Source: Pararhodobacter oceanensis
Lineage (GTDB): Bacteria; Pseudomonadota; Alphaproteobacteria; Rhodobacterales; Rhodobacteraceae
Assembly: GCF_003076755.1 (NCBI RefSeq)
Contig: NZ_QDKM01000009.1
Span: 41,119 to 105,118 of the forward strand
Direction of reading: 5' to 3'
Length of the DNA: 64,000 nt
In this document: piece after piece, positions 35,815 through 45,434 of the stretch
Position numbering within the stretch: position 1 is the first letter of the stretch
Layout: each line of letters opens with the position of its first letter
Position numbers and translations under genes: made by a program
Notes under the pieces: model-generated
Database searches by the model: none
Told to the model about the DNA's origin: nothing
Seen by the model: only the letters and a program-made list of their open reading frames with translations

Positions 35815-37886
35815 GACTGCCCTCCCACATGGATATGGGTGTTGCGGTAGGCGTCGATTTCCACCTTGTTGCCGGGGTGGATGACAATCGTGGTGCCCGG
35901 ATCCTCGATGATCGCGGGGCCGTCGAAGGCCATGCCCGGTGCCAGCTTGGTGCCGTCGTAAATGTCGGCCACATGCTTGCCCTCAAGCGCGTAATCCACC
36001 TGCCGCTGGCCCTTATGCGCGGGGCTGGCATCGGCGTCGCCCAAGGGCGCAGGTTTGAGTTCCAGCTTGCCGACCTCGGCGCGGGCGACCAGATGGATGC
36101 CGACCATCTCGACCGGCGCATCCAGCCGGTAGGTGTATTCGCGCTCATAGGCCTCGTGGAAATCGCGGGTGATCTGGCCGAGTTCCGCGTCCGAGACCGT
36201 GCCATTGAGCAGCACTTCGGTGGTGTGCTCCTGGTTCTGGTAGCGCAGCTTGCCGTAGCGCAGGAAATTCACCTCCGACGGGTCAACGCCCTCGGCCTCG
36301 AAGGTGGCGCGGGCGGTGGCTTCGGCCTCGGCAAAGATCGCCTCGATATTCGCCCCTGCCCCGTCGTTCAGATCGACCAGTTGGGTGACGAAATAATCAC
36401 GCCGCAGATCCGACATCATCATCCCGAAGGCCGAGAACACCGAGGCCGCAGCGGGCACCACGACCTTCTTGACCTGCAACTCCTGCCCCAAGGCCACCGC
36501 ATGCATCGCGCCACCGCCGCCAAAGGCCAGCAGGGTGAAATCGCGGGTGTCATGGCCACGGTTGAGGCTGACCAGTTTCAGCGCATTGACCATATTGTTG
36601 TTGGCAATCCGCACGATGCCCTGCGCCGCCTCGTCAACGCCGACGCCCAGATCATCGCCCACCGCCTTTAGCGCGGCCTCGGTGGCTTTCATATCCGCCT
36701 CGACCTCGCCGCCGCAGAAATAATCGCGATTGATCCGTCCCAGCCAGAGATTGGCGTCGGTGGTGGTCGCCTTGCTGCCGCCCTTGCCGTAGGCCGCCGG
36801 ACCGGGCAAAGCGCCTGCCGATTGTGGGCCGACATGTAGTTTCTTAAAGTCATCGACCCAAGCGATCGAGCCGCCACCGTTGCCGATTTCGACCAGATCA
36901 ACCACTGGCACCATGATCGGATAGCCGGCGGATTTGCCGCTGCGCTCGATCCAGTAGTCGGTCATGATCCGCACTTCGCCGTCTTCAATGAGCGAGCATT
37001 TCGCGGTGGTGCCGCCGATATCGAGCGCCAGAATGTTCTTCTCGCCGATCAGCTTGCCCAGTTCCGCAGCCCCCCAGAACCCCGAGGCAGGACCGCTTTC
37101 GACCATATTGATCGGCACCTGCGAGGTCGCCTCAAGGCTGTCAACGCCGCAGTTTGACTGCATGATATAGGGGCTTTTCGCCAGACCCTGCGCCTTCAAA
37201 CCCGCATCCAGCTTGCCCAGATAGCGTGCCGCGACGGGCTGCACATAGGCCGACAAAGCGGTGGTATTGGTGCGCTCGTATTCGCGCCATTCGCGGGTGA
37301 TCTGGTGCGAGGCGACGACCGAAACCTCGGGCCAGAGGCGGCGCACTTCGTCAACCACGGCCAATTCATGCGCGGTATTGGCATAGGCATGCAGCAGGCA
37401 GATCGCCACCGCCTCGACGCCCTCGGCGCGGAAATGGTCAAGGATCGCAGGCACGCCGGACAGGTCCAAAGCCGCGCGCTCTTCGCCGCGATAGGTCATC
37501 CGGCCGGGCACCTCGGCGCGCAGATGGCGGGCGACGAACACCTCGGGCTTTTCGTAATGCAGGTTGAAGAAATCGGGTCGGTTGCCGCGCGCGATCTCCA
37601 ACACATCGCGAAAGCCTTCGGTGGTGATCAGCCCGACCTTTACGCCCTTGCGCTCGGTCAAAGCGTTGATCACCACGGTGGTGCCATGGGCCATGAAGCT
37701 GACGCTTTCAGGCTCGATCCCGCCCTTTTTCAGCACATTCAGCACGCCCTCTTCAAAGTTCGGCGGCGTGGTGTCGGATTTGGCGGTGACGATATCAATC
37801 GTGCCATCGGCGCGGGTTTCGAACCCCACAAGGTCGGTGAATGTGCCGCCGACATCGGTCGCCACGCGGCGGGTGCTATCTGCCAT
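35811..37886 (-). CDS. hyuA: Hydantoinase A/oxoprolinase family protein
   Basis: A 691-residue ATP-dependent subunit. The ASKHA-type nucleotide-binding motifs are TDVGGTFTDLVG near the N-terminus and LALDIGGTTAKCSLI in the middle. FMAHGTTVVINAL and GNRPDFFNLHYEKP are typical of the HyuA/acetone carboxylase beta group. The start at 37886 has AGGAG six bases upstream and sits next to the GAF gene's stop. With HyuB it should form a heteromeric amidohydrolase or carboxylase in the cytosol. Confidence 0.92.
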   Translation of the reverse strand: MADSTRRVATDVGGTFTDLVGFETRADGTIDIVTAKSDTTPPNFEEGVLNVLKKGGIEPESVSFMAHGTTVVINALTERKGVKVGLITTEGFRDVLEIARGNRPDFFNLHYEKPEVFVARHLRAEVPGRMTYRGEERAALDLSGVPAILDHFRAEGVEAVAICLLHAYANTAHELAVVDEVRRLWPEVSVVASHQITREWREYERTNTTALSAYVQPVAARYLGKLDAGLKAQGLAKSPYIMQSNCGVDSLEATSQVPINMVESGPASGFWGAAELGKLIGEKNILALDIGGTTAKCSLIEDGEVRIMTDYWIERSGKSAGYPIMVPVVDLVEIGNGGGSIAWVDDFKKLHVGPQSAGALPGPAAYGKGGSKATTTDANLWLGRINRDYFCGGEVEADMKATEAALKAVGDDLGVGVDEAAQGIVRIANNNMVNALKLVSLNRGHDTRDFTLLAFGGGGAMHAVALGQELQVKKVVVPAAASVFSAFGMMMSDLRRDYFVTQLVDLNDGAGANIEAIFAEAEATARATFEAEGVDPSEVNFLRYGKLRYQNQEHTTEVLLNGTVSDAELGQITRDFHEAYEREYTYRLDAPVEMVGIHLVARAEVGKLELKPAPLGDADASPAHKGQRQVDYALEGKHVADIYDGTKLAPGMAFDGPAIIEDPGTTIVIHPGNKVEIDAYRNTHIHVGGQS

Positions 37887-37887
37887 G

Positions 37888-38370
37888 TCAGGCTCCTTGG
37901 TTGAATTTTTCATGCAGCAGGAAGGCCAGCGCCCCCGGCAATTTCAGCGCATTCGCTGCCTCGATCCGCTCTTGCGTGTAATAGCCCGCGTCGTGCAGAC
38001 AGTTCAGCGTGCCGATCACCTGCCCGTCGATGGTCACCGGCACATTGATGCAGCTTTCGCAGCCCAGCGAGCGGATCAATTCATGGTCAGGAAAGGCGGC
38101 TTTGATCTCTTCGTAGGAGTTCAGCACAAAGGTCTGGTGCTGGCCCTCGACGATATCGGCCCAGCGATCCTTGGCGCGGGGCTTCTCACCCGACACCGGA
38201 TAAGCCTCGGGCATATTAGAGTAATTCCGGCGCACCACATCACGCTCACGGTCGATCACCAGCGTGGTGAACAGTTTCACCCCGATGGTCTCATCGACCA
38301 ATTTGGCGAGCGCTTCGAATGTCTGGTCGGGTTGGCCCTTGGCGGCCACGGCCTGCATGAAATCCATCAT
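37888..38370 (-). CDS. GAF-domain protein
   Basis: A 160-residue protein that is essentially one GAF domain (about residues 15-155), with LGCESCINVPVTIDGQVIGTLNCLHDAGYY at its core. No output domain is attached, so it may sense or bind a small molecule, or act like GAF-type enzymes such as free methionine sulfoxide reductase. The motif has two closely spaced cysteines, C-E-S-C. It overlaps the ABC ATPase by 4 bases and precedes hyuA by 1 base, so it belongs to the operon. Confidence 0.8.
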   Translation of the reverse strand: MMDFMQAVAAKGQPDQTFEALAKLVDETIGVKLFTTLVIDRERDVVRRNYSNMPEAYPVSGEKPRAKDRWADIVEGQHQTFVLNSYEEIKAAFPDHELIRSLGCESCINVPVTIDGQVIGTLNCLHDAGYYTQERIEAANALKLPGALAFLLHEKFNQGA

Positions 38371-39164
38371 GTCCCTTTCGCAAGTCTGTTTCTGAGGTCC
38401 AATTCGGCATCATCCACCACCGGCACGGCGCCAATCAGGCTGCGCGTATAGGGGTGTTTGGGTGCCGTGAAGATTTGCGCGGTCTCGCCCAATTCGACCA
38501 ATTGGCCGGATTTGAACACCGCCACCCGATCGGCCACATTGCGTACAACGGCCAGATCATGGGTGATGAAAATATAGGTCAATTTCTTGCGCGTGCGCAG
38601 GTCATTGAGCAGCCGCAGCACCCGCGCCTGCACCAGCACATCCAGCGCCGAAGTCGGCTCGTCCAGCACCACCAACTCGGGATCGCAGGCCAGCGCGCGG
38701 GCAATCCCCACCCGCTGGCGCTGCCCGCCCGAAAGCGCCGAGGGCGCGCGGTGACGCATCTCGCGCGGCAATCCGACCTCTTCGAGCGCGTCCTCGACCT
38801 TGGCCCAGCGCTGCGCGCGTTCGCCGATCTGATAGGTGTCCAGCCCCAGCCGCACCGAGGCGCCGATGCTGCGCTTGGCGTTCAGCGACGACAGCGGGTT
38901 TTGCTGCACAAACTGGATCGCGCGGCGGTGGCTGGCGCGGCGTTTGGCGGGGAGTTCAGTGCCGTCAAAACGGATGCTGCCCGAGGTCGGCGACAGAATG
39001 CCGAGGAGCATATTCGCCAGCGTGGTCTTGCCCGAGCCGCTTTCGCCGACCACCGCCAGACATTCGCCACGCTCGACCGCAAAGCTGATATCGCGCACCG
39101 CATGCACCATGCCACCGGCGACCGAGAAGCTTTTGCTCAGATTATCAACGGTTAACAGGCTCAT
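38367..39164 (-). CDS. Oligopeptide-type ABC transporter ATP-binding protein (DppF-like)
   Basis: A 265-residue ATPase. Walker A is GESGSGKTT (40-48), the signature LSGGQRQR, Walker B LVVLDEPTSALD and switch FITHDLA. The end ...KHPYTRSLIGAVP is typical of the peptide/nickel ATPases. It pairs with the DppD-like subunit, with which it overlaps by 4 bases. Confidence 0.93.
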   Translation of the reverse strand: MSLLTVDNLSKSFSVAGGMVHAVRDISFAVERGECLAVVGESGSGKTTLANMLLGILSPTSGSIRFDGTELPAKRRASHRRAIQFVQQNPLSSLNAKRSIGASVRLGLDTYQIGERAQRWAKVEDALEEVGLPREMRHRAPSALSGGQRQRVGIARALACDPELVVLDEPTSALDVLVQARVLRLLNDLRTRKKLTYIFITHDLAVVRNVADRVAVFKSGQLVELGETAQIFTAPKHPYTRSLIGAVPVVDDAELDLRNRLAKGT

Positions 39165-40033
39165 GCCGCACCTCTGTCATGGCGCACCATCGGCGCGAGG
39201 AAAGCGTCCGAAACTTCGGGGACTTCGGGCAGACCGGCGCCGGTGATCCGCGGCACTGCATCCATCAGCGCGCGGGTATAGGCGTGGCCGGGGTTGTGAA
39301 ATACCGAGGCCGTCGGGCCTTCCTCGACGATATTGCCGCGGTAGATCACATAAACGCGGTCGGCAAATTCGCGCACCACGCCAAGGTTATGCGAGATGAA
39401 CAGCACCGCGGTGCCGTGCTTCTCGACCAGATCATGCATCAACCGCAGGGTCTGCGCCTGCACCGAGACATCCAGCGCCGTCCCCGGCTCATCGGCGAGC
39501 AATAGTTTCGGATGATTGACCAGCGCCATCGCAATCATCACCCGCTGGTTCATCCCGCCCGACAGCTGGAACGGGTAGTTTTCCAGTATGCGGTCGGGGT
39601 TGGGGATCGAAACCTCAGTCAGCATCTCGATGGCGCGGGCATCGCAGGCGGCGCGGCTCAGCTTGGGATCGCGGCGGCGCATCACCTCGGCGAACTGGTT
39701 GCCAATGGTGAAAGTCGGGTTGAGCGAGGAGGTCGGGTCTTGAAAGATCATCGACATCTCGGTGCCGCGCAGCTTGGCACGGTCGCGCGGGCGCATCGTG
39801 TTAATCTCCGCGCCGTCAAAACCGACCTTGCCCGAGACCCGCGCGCTGCGGGTTTCTTGCAACAATCCCAGCACGATACGCGCGATCACCGATTTTCCCG
39901 AGCCGCTTTCGCCGACCAGCGCCACGCGCTCTCCGGCGGCAATCGACAGGGAGATGCCGTGCAACACATCAGTGATCCCGCGCAGCCCTTTGAACGACAA
40001 TCTCAGGTCTTGGATATCGAGAAGCGTGCTCAT
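39161..40033 (-). CDS. Oligopeptide-type ABC transporter ATP-binding protein (DppD-like)
   Basis: A 290-residue ATPase. Walker A is GESGSGKS (41-48), Q-loop MIFQDPTSSLNP, signature LSGGMNQR and Walker B LLLADEPGTALDV. The start at 40033 overlaps the permease stop (ATGA) and gives the normal N-terminus MSTLLDIQDLRLSF; a longer upstream frame overlaps the permease and is rejected. The C-terminal oligopeptide/dipeptide extension (HNPGHAYTRALMDAVPRI) is present. Confidence 0.93.
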   Translation of the reverse strand: MSTLLDIQDLRLSFKGLRGITDVLHGISLSIAAGERVALVGESGSGKSVIARIVLGLLQETRSARVSGKVGFDGAEINTMRPRDRAKLRGTEMSMIFQDPTSSLNPTFTIGNQFAEVMRRRDPKLSRAACDARAIEMLTEVSIPNPDRILENYPFQLSGGMNQRVMIAMALVNHPKLLLADEPGTALDVSVQAQTLRLMHDLVEKHGTAVLFISHNLGVVREFADRVYVIYRGNIVEEGPTASVFHNPGHAYTRALMDAVPRITGAGLPEVPEVSDAFLAPMVRHDRGAA

Positions 40034-40863
40034 TCCTCGGCCCCCAATACTTCGCGCAGCCCGTCGCCCAGCAGGTTGAACCCGAACACCGCCAGGAGGA
40101 TCGCGAGGCCGGGAAACACCGTCATCCACCAGCTATCGGGCAGGTAACGCGCGCCCTCGGCGACCATCGAGCCAAGGTCCGGCGTCGGCGGTTGCACACC
40201 CAAGCCCAGAAAGGACAGCGACGAGGCGATGATGATCACAAAGCCCATATCCAGCGTCATTTTGGTGATGATCGCGGGCAGGCAATTGGGCAGAATTTCG
40301 CGCAGGGTGATATGGGTGGTGGAGGCGCCGATGACCTCGGCGGCCAGCACATAGCCCTCTTCACGCTCGGACCGCGCGATCGAATAGACCAGCCGCGCAT
40401 ACCACGGCCACCACATCACGGTGACCGCGATCATCGCGTTGGTCAACGTCGGCTCCAAGACGCCCAGCACCGCAATTGCCAGCACCAAGGGCGGGATCGA
40501 CAGGAACACATCAACGATGCGCATCAAGACCGCTTCGGTCCAGCCGCCGAGATACCCCGCCAGCAGGCCAACGATGGTGCCAATCGGCGTCGCGATGATC
40601 AGCACCACCACGCCCAGCACCAGCGAGATGCGGAAAGCGTAGAGAATGCGGCTGAAGATATCGCGGCCGACCAGATCGGTGCCCATCCAGTTGCGCGACG
40701 AGGGCGCGCTATTGGCAAAGGCGAAATCAATCACCGCCGAATTATGCGTCGGAAACGGCGCGATCCACGGCGCGAAAGTGGCGGCCAGCACGATCATCAG
40801 CACAAGGATCAGGCCGACCAGCGACAGCGGGTTAGAGGCGATAATGCGCAGGGCACGGGTCAT
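40030..40863 (-). CDS. Oligopeptide-type ABC permease (DppC-like)
   Basis: A 277-residue permease with about six helices. The periplasmic N-terminal region carries NWMGTDLVGRDIFSRILYAFRISL, a DppC signature, and the EAA loop is AAEVIGASTTHITLREILPN. It forms the pore with the DppB-like protein. Overlaps of 4 bases on both sides show tight coupling. Confidence 0.92.
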   Translation of the reverse strand: MTRALRIIASNPLSLVGLILVLMIVLAATFAPWIAPFPTHNSAVIDFAFANSAPSSRNWMGTDLVGRDIFSRILYAFRISLVLGVVVLIIATPIGTIVGLLAGYLGGWTEAVLMRIVDVFLSIPPLVLAIAVLGVLEPTLTNAMIAVTVMWWPWYARLVYSIARSEREEGYVLAAEVIGASTTHITLREILPNCLPAIITKMTLDMGFVIIIASSLSFLGLGVQPPTPDLGSMVAEGARYLPDSWWMTVFPGLAILLAVFGFNLLGDGLREVLGAEE

Positions 40864-41888
40864 GAGGAGGCCCTCGTCGAATGGCGGATGCGGGGGTTGA
40901 GAAAGGCGATCAGCAGATCGACCAGGATATTCACCACCAAGAAGGTCAGCGCGATGATCAACACCGTGCCCATGATCGCGTTCAGGTCCTTGCGCAGGAT
41001 CACCGCGACGCCGTAGCGGCTGAGACCCGGCCAGGCAAACACCGCCTCGACCAGAAACGCATTGCCCAGCATCGCCGCGAAATCGAGGCCGATGATGGTT
41101 AGCGACGGAATCATCGACGGCTTGAACGCATAGCGTTTGGCGATCCGCGACGGAAAGAAACCGAAGGCCTGCGCCATCTCGATATAGGGTTTGTCATAGG
41201 TCTCGATCATATTGGCACGGGTCAGCCGCGCCGCCTGCCCGATCCCCGACAGCGACAGCGCCACCGAGGGCAGCACCAGATGCGAAAGCGCGTCGAGAAA
41301 GGCGCTGAAATTCCCCGCGATCAGCGTGTCGATGGTGAGGAAACCGGTCACCGTGGCAATGTCGAAACTGTCGCCCAGCCGCCCCGCCACCGGAAACAGC
41401 GGCAGGTAGAAGGCAAACAGCAGCATCAGGATCACTGCCCAGACGAAGCTCGGCGCCGAGACGGTCAGCAGGGTCAGCACGCGGATCACATGGTCCGGCC
41501 AACGCCCGCGATGGCGCGCAGCAAGGATGCCCAAGGGCAGGCCCAGCCCGACCATCAGGATACCGGCAAAGATCACCAGCTCCAGCGTCGCGGGCAGGAA
41601 CTGCACGATATCGGTGGTCACCGGCCGGTTGGTATAGAGCGACTGCCCCAGATCCCCGCGCAGCACATCACTGACGAAATAGCCGTATTGCGCGAATATT
41701 GACTCGTCGAGATGCATCTCGGCGCGCAGATTGGCGACCTGTTCAGCGGAGGCATTCGGGCCCAGCGCAATCCGCGCCGGATCACCGGGAATGACGCGGG
41801 CGATGGCGAAAATCAGCATCGACACGCCGATCAGCACGATCACAGAAATACCGAGCCGTCTTAGCAAAATGCGCAGGACAGAGGACAT
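40860..41888 (-). CDS. Oligopeptide-type ABC permease (DppB-like)
   Basis: A 342-residue permease with an N-terminal helix, a periplasmic loop (RVIPGDPARIALGPNASAEQVANLR) and five more helices. LGQSLYTNRPV and the EAA loop MAQAFGFFPSRIAKRYAF are characteristic. It overlaps the DppC-like gene by 4 bases and follows the binding protein by 77 bases. Confidence 0.92.
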   Translation of the reverse strand: MSSVLRILLRRLGISVIVLIGVSMLIFAIARVIPGDPARIALGPNASAEQVANLRAEMHLDESIFAQYGYFVSDVLRGDLGQSLYTNRPVTTDIVQFLPATLELVIFAGILMVGLGLPLGILAARHRGRWPDHVIRVLTLLTVSAPSFVWAVILMLLFAFYLPLFPVAGRLGDSFDIATVTGFLTIDTLIAGNFSAFLDALSHLVLPSVALSLSGIGQAARLTRANMIETYDKPYIEMAQAFGFFPSRIAKRYAFKPSMIPSLTIIGLDFAAMLGNAFLVEAVFAWPGLSRYGVAVILRKDLNAIMGTVLIIALTFLVVNILVDLLIAFLNPRIRHSTRASS

Positions 41889-41965
41889 GGGATCAATCCG
41901 GGTAAGTGATATTCAGATGCGGTTCGGGCCAGCAGCCAGCCCGAACCAAAGGCGACACCGGGCGT

Positions 41966-43537
41966 TTATTCGCCGGTCATTTCCATCAGGCGGAAGGTGA
42001 AGCCGACGCCATCGACACCAAAGGCCATCGCCGGATCGCTCAGCGCCGGTGCATGGACACGGTTCGAGGCGGCAAACACCGACTGGCGGTCATAGGCATA
42101 GATCGTCGGCGCCAGTTCCATCAAACGCGCGTTGAGCGCCGAATAGGCCGCCTCACGCTCGTCGTCCGAAGGCCCGCGCCGTCCGGCCTCAAGCGCCTCA
42201 TCAACCTGCGCATCGCTCAGATATTCCGGCGACTGCCATGTGCCCGGGGTCGAGGAGTGATACATATTGTAGAGCAACGTATCAGGGTCACCGGTCACCG
42301 CATTGGCGAAGATCTGGCTGATGTGGGGGGTGTTCTCGGGGTTGGCAACCCGCTCGGTGAACAGCGCCCAAGGCAGGGTCGCGATGCTCGAGGAAATCCC
42401 CAGTTCGGCGAAATTCGCCTGCATCAACAGGGCAAAACGCTCTTCGACCGGCACCTCGGCGATCCAGCTGATCTCGAGGTTGAAATCCTCGGGCGCCGTG
42501 GGGCATTCCGCCAGATATGCGCGCGCGGCATCCAGATCGCGGGTCAGCGCCATCTCGGGCGCATTGGCCCCGAACATGCCCACCGGAACCGCACCGGTCG
42601 AGGGCGAACCCGAGGACACATCATCGGTGATCGCCACCATCTGCAGCGCAGTGCCGTAGTCAAAGGCATGAGCCAGCGCCTGACGGCAGTTGACGTCATC
42701 CAACGGCGCGCGGGCGGTGTTGAGCTTGACATAGAACGCGCCGGTGCCGCTTTCGGTGAACATCTGCGCGCCGCCTGCGGCCAAGGCCCGCATCACTTCC
42801 GGCGGCAGCCACTGGCTGGAGATATCATGCTCGCCCTGCGCCAAAAGCGTGCGCACGGTGGCCGCCTCAAGGCTGTAGCGCAGCCGCACCTGATCGGGGG
42901 CGGCGTCATTGATGGGCAGGAAATACCCGTCATTGAGCGCCATCACCGTCAGTTCCTGCGGGTTGTGCGAGGTCACGCTATAGGCGCCAGAACCGGCAGC
43001 GGTGCCCGAGAGATAGGCCTCGGCCCAAGGGTCGTCGTCGGTGGCCTGTTCCTGCACCAAGACCTGATCAACAATCGGCAACCGCACCAGCGAGGCAATG
43101 AAGGGCGCGTTCTGCTCGGCAAGGGTGAAGCGCACGGTGCGCTCGTCAATCGCCTCGGCCTCGACATCAGGAAAGAGGAACGACAGCCCCTGCCCGATCT
43201 CATGCATCCGGTTGAGCGAATAGACCACATCGGCGGCGCGCAAAGGGTTGCCGGACTGGAAGGTGACGTCATCGCGCAGGGTGAAGGTATAGGTGGCGCC
43301 GTCAACCTCCCAACCGGTGGCGAGATGCGGCTCATAGCCGGGCCCGCCCTGACGCGGCAAAACCAGCGTGTCATAGACGTTGAACATCAGGATCGAATCG
43401 GCGTAATCCGAGGCTTTCGCCGGATCCAATTCGCCGACCGCGACCTCATCGAGCCGCAGCACCGTCTGCGCGAAAGCCGGCGTGGTCAGCGCCGTCGCGG
43501 CCATCAAGGCGGTGGCAAGGATAAATGGTTTAGTCAT
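41966..43537 (-). CDS. Periplasmic substrate-binding protein of the oligopeptide-type transporter
   Basis: A 523-residue SBP type 5 protein. The signal peptide is MTKPFILATALMAATALTTP, with cleavage after AFA. The mature part begins TVLRLDEVAVGELDPAKASDY and contains VTFQSGNPLRAADVVYSLNR, the usual DppA-like segment. The start at 43537 has AGGAG nine bases upstream and overlaps the regulator's end by 8 bases. Given the downstream hydantoinase and peptidase, the ligand may be a cyclic or modified peptide-like compound. Confidence 0.9.
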   Translation of the reverse strand: MTKPFILATALMAATALTTPAFAQTVLRLDEVAVGELDPAKASDYADSILMFNVYDTLVLPRQGGPGYEPHLATGWEVDGATYTFTLRDDVTFQSGNPLRAADVVYSLNRMHEIGQGLSFLFPDVEAEAIDERTVRFTLAEQNAPFIASLVRLPIVDQVLVQEQATDDDPWAEAYLSGTAAGSGAYSVTSHNPQELTVMALNDGYFLPINDAAPDQVRLRYSLEAATVRTLLAQGEHDISSQWLPPEVMRALAAGGAQMFTESGTGAFYVKLNTARAPLDDVNCRQALAHAFDYGTALQMVAITDDVSSGSPSTGAVPVGMFGANAPEMALTRDLDAARAYLAECPTAPEDFNLEISWIAEVPVEERFALLMQANFAELGISSSIATLPWALFTERVANPENTPHISQIFANAVTGDPDTLLYNMYHSSTPGTWQSPEYLSDAQVDEALEAGRRGPSDDEREAAYSALNARLMELAPTIYAYDRQSVFAASNRVHAPALSDPAMAFGVDGVGFTFRLMEMTGE

Positions 43538-44180
43538 ATTTCTTTTCTCCTGCTGGCTGTATCCGCACCGGCGCGTTGGCCGGAATTCTGTCGTGAATAG
43601 GCTTTGGTCCTTCGCCGAAAATATCCATCGTGCCGCACCATAAAAACGAGGCGGTTTTGTCCGTGGCATTCCATGTCGAATGCACGCGGCGGCTGTCGAA
43701 ATGCACCGAATCGCCGGCTTTGAGGACTTCGACCTCGCCCTCGATCTCGATCGTCACCTCGCCCTCGATGACATAGAACATCTCTTCGCCGCGGTGGCTG
43801 ATCGGTTCGCTGCGGTGCCCCGGCGCGTCATGGACGATCACCGAATAAAGCTGCTGGCCGTCGAATTTTGACGAGAGCCGCTCATAGGAAATCAGCGAGG
43901 GCTGCACCGAATAGGCTTGGCGCTCCTCTTTGCGGGTGGTGCCGCGATCGCCCGACGGCTGGCTGAGGAATTCGGAAATCGGGGTCTGCAAGACCTCGGC
44001 AATCCCCGCCAGCGACGACAGCGACGGCGAGGCCAACCCGCGTTCAACCTGACTGATAAACCCGACCGACAGCCCTGCGGCATCGGCGACGGTCTGCATC
44101 GAAAGTTTCAGCACCTTGCGCCGTTTTCTCAGCGCGGGGCCAAGAAGCTCTCGACTGGCTTCATTCGTTTTCTTTACCAT
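43530..44180 (-). CDS. XRE-family regulator with cupin sensor domain
   Basis: A 216-residue repressor-type protein. The N-terminal HTH_3 domain (about 15-70) has MQTVADAAGLSVGFISQVERG. The C-terminal cupin (about 110-185) has SEPISHRGEEMFYVIEGEVTIEIEGE. Such PuuR-like proteins sense small nitrogenous molecules, among others. It heads the operon and probably autoregulates it from the gap upstream. Confidence 0.9.
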   Translation of the reverse strand: MVKKTNEASRELLGPALRKRRKVLKLSMQTVADAAGLSVGFISQVERGLASPSLSSLAGIAEVLQTPISEFLSQPSGDRGTTRKEERQAYSVQPSLISYERLSSKFDGQQLYSVIVHDAPGHRSEPISHRGEEMFYVIEGEVTIEIEGEVEVLKAGDSVHFDSRRVHSTWNATDKTASFLWCGTMDIFGEGPKPIHDRIPANAPVRIQPAGEKKYD

Positions 44181-44557
44181 GGCTAAAGATTGAGCGGCGA
44201 AACCATGGCTGTCAATAAATTTATTTTAGTATAGGTGAAATTCTTTGCAATTTGCACAGCGGGCATGCCACGACACTGCACCCGCAGCATTTCGCGCGGG
44301 ACGGCGGGTTTTTACCCGATTTTAACCGGTTACCCCGCACGCTCACGGCGTCACAACCAAGCGACTCAGGTCCGATGCTGCAACGCAGAAACGCGCGCTG
44401 TCAAGGACAGCACGCGGCGGCTTTGGTCATAGATAATGACGTTGGAACCCCCGTCGCGACGCCTCACCGCGCCAATGCGGCGGCAAGATCGCGGGGGCTG
44501 GTGACGGGGCGCGGGCGCGATCTGTGCGCGGCCTGCCCCGTCCGCAACCGGAGTTGG
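44181..44557. other. Intergenic region upstream of the transporter/hydantoinase operon
   Basis: About 380 bases without a gene. Near the regulator start is an A/T-rich patch with the perfect palindrome AATAAATTTATT (44214-44225), and TTGACA reads on the minus strand just inside it. This is a candidate promoter-operator for the XRE-cupin regulator. The rest is G/C-rich, with a short hairpin CTGTC-AAG-GACAG near 44399-44411, and shows nothing else. Confidence 0.4.
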
Positions 44558-45352
44558 TTAACGCTGGAAGAGGGTCGGGAACCAGTCTTCGCGCAGCGTC
44601 TCGCCCGGTTTCATATCGTGGCCGGGGAACGGCGGCGAGGTCGGGCCGGGGCGCTCGACATAGCGCGCGTCATCGCCGACCAGCCGCAGCGAGAAGGCCC
44701 GACGCCGCGACTGGGTGGTGTTGCCGCGCGCGCCGTGCAGCGTGCCATAGTTAAACGCCACCGCATCGCCCGGCTCCATCGCCCATTCGCGGATATCCAT
44801 ACCCTCGGCATCGGGGTCCGGCACCGGCATATAGTCGTCCTCATTGGGGTAAAAACTCGACTCCGCCAGCCAGCGGGTCGGCAGCACCGGTTTGTCCCAA
44901 GCGTGGCTACCGGCAACGCAGCGCAGACCGGCGTCCTTCACCGCATCCATCGGCGACCAGAAGCTGACGTTCTGGATACCATCGACAAAATAATACGGCC
45001 CGTCCTGATGCCAGGGCGTGGCTTTCGAGGTGCCGGGCTCTTTGACCAGCACGTGGTCATGGAACATCTGCACCCGCTTCGAGCCCATCAGGTCGGCGGC
45101 AACCTCGGCGGCGGGCGAGTCGCGCACCACCTGCTCGAACTCGGGGATGCGGGTCCAGTTGCAGTAATCGTCAAAGAACCGCCCGCCCTCGCCCTCTTTG
45201 AGGTTCTCGGCGGCATAGGGGCCGGGCTCGGCCATATTGCGCTCGATCCCGGCGCTGATCGCGTCGATATGGTCTTTGAACAGGCCTTTGATCAGCACAA
45301 CACCGTCGCGCTGGAAGGTGTCGATATCATCTTGGGTAAGAAGTGGGTGCAT
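44558..45352 (-). CDS. Phytanoyl-CoA dioxygenase (PhyH) family protein
   Basis: A 264-residue Fe(II)/2-oxoglutarate-dependent dioxygenase. The metal triad is visible: H115 and D117 in TPWHQDGPYYF and H206 in GTLHGARGN. An arginine for 2-oxoglutarate lies in RRRAFSLRLVGDD. Bacterial members hydroxylate varied small molecules, and the substrate is unknown. The gene is divergent from a LysR regulator, which probably controls it. There is no cotranscribed partner. Confidence 0.88.
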   Translation of the reverse strand: MHPLLTQDDIDTFQRDGVVLIKGLFKDHIDAISAGIERNMAEPGPYAAENLKEGEGGRFFDDYCNWTRIPEFEQVVRDSPAAEVAADLMGSKRVQMFHDHVLVKEPGTSKATPWHQDGPYYFVDGIQNVSFWSPMDAVKDAGLRCVAGSHAWDKPVLPTRWLAESSFYPNEDDYMPVPDPDAEGMDIREWAMEPGDAVAFNYGTLHGARGNTTQSRRRAFSLRLVGDDARYVERPGPTSPPFPGHDMKPGETLREDWFPTLFQR

Positions 45353-45434
45353 CTTGGTATCCTCCGTTTGAAAGGACCATAGGCCAGGCTATAAATAGCT
45401 TCCAATAATACTTATTCATAGATTATATAGATAC

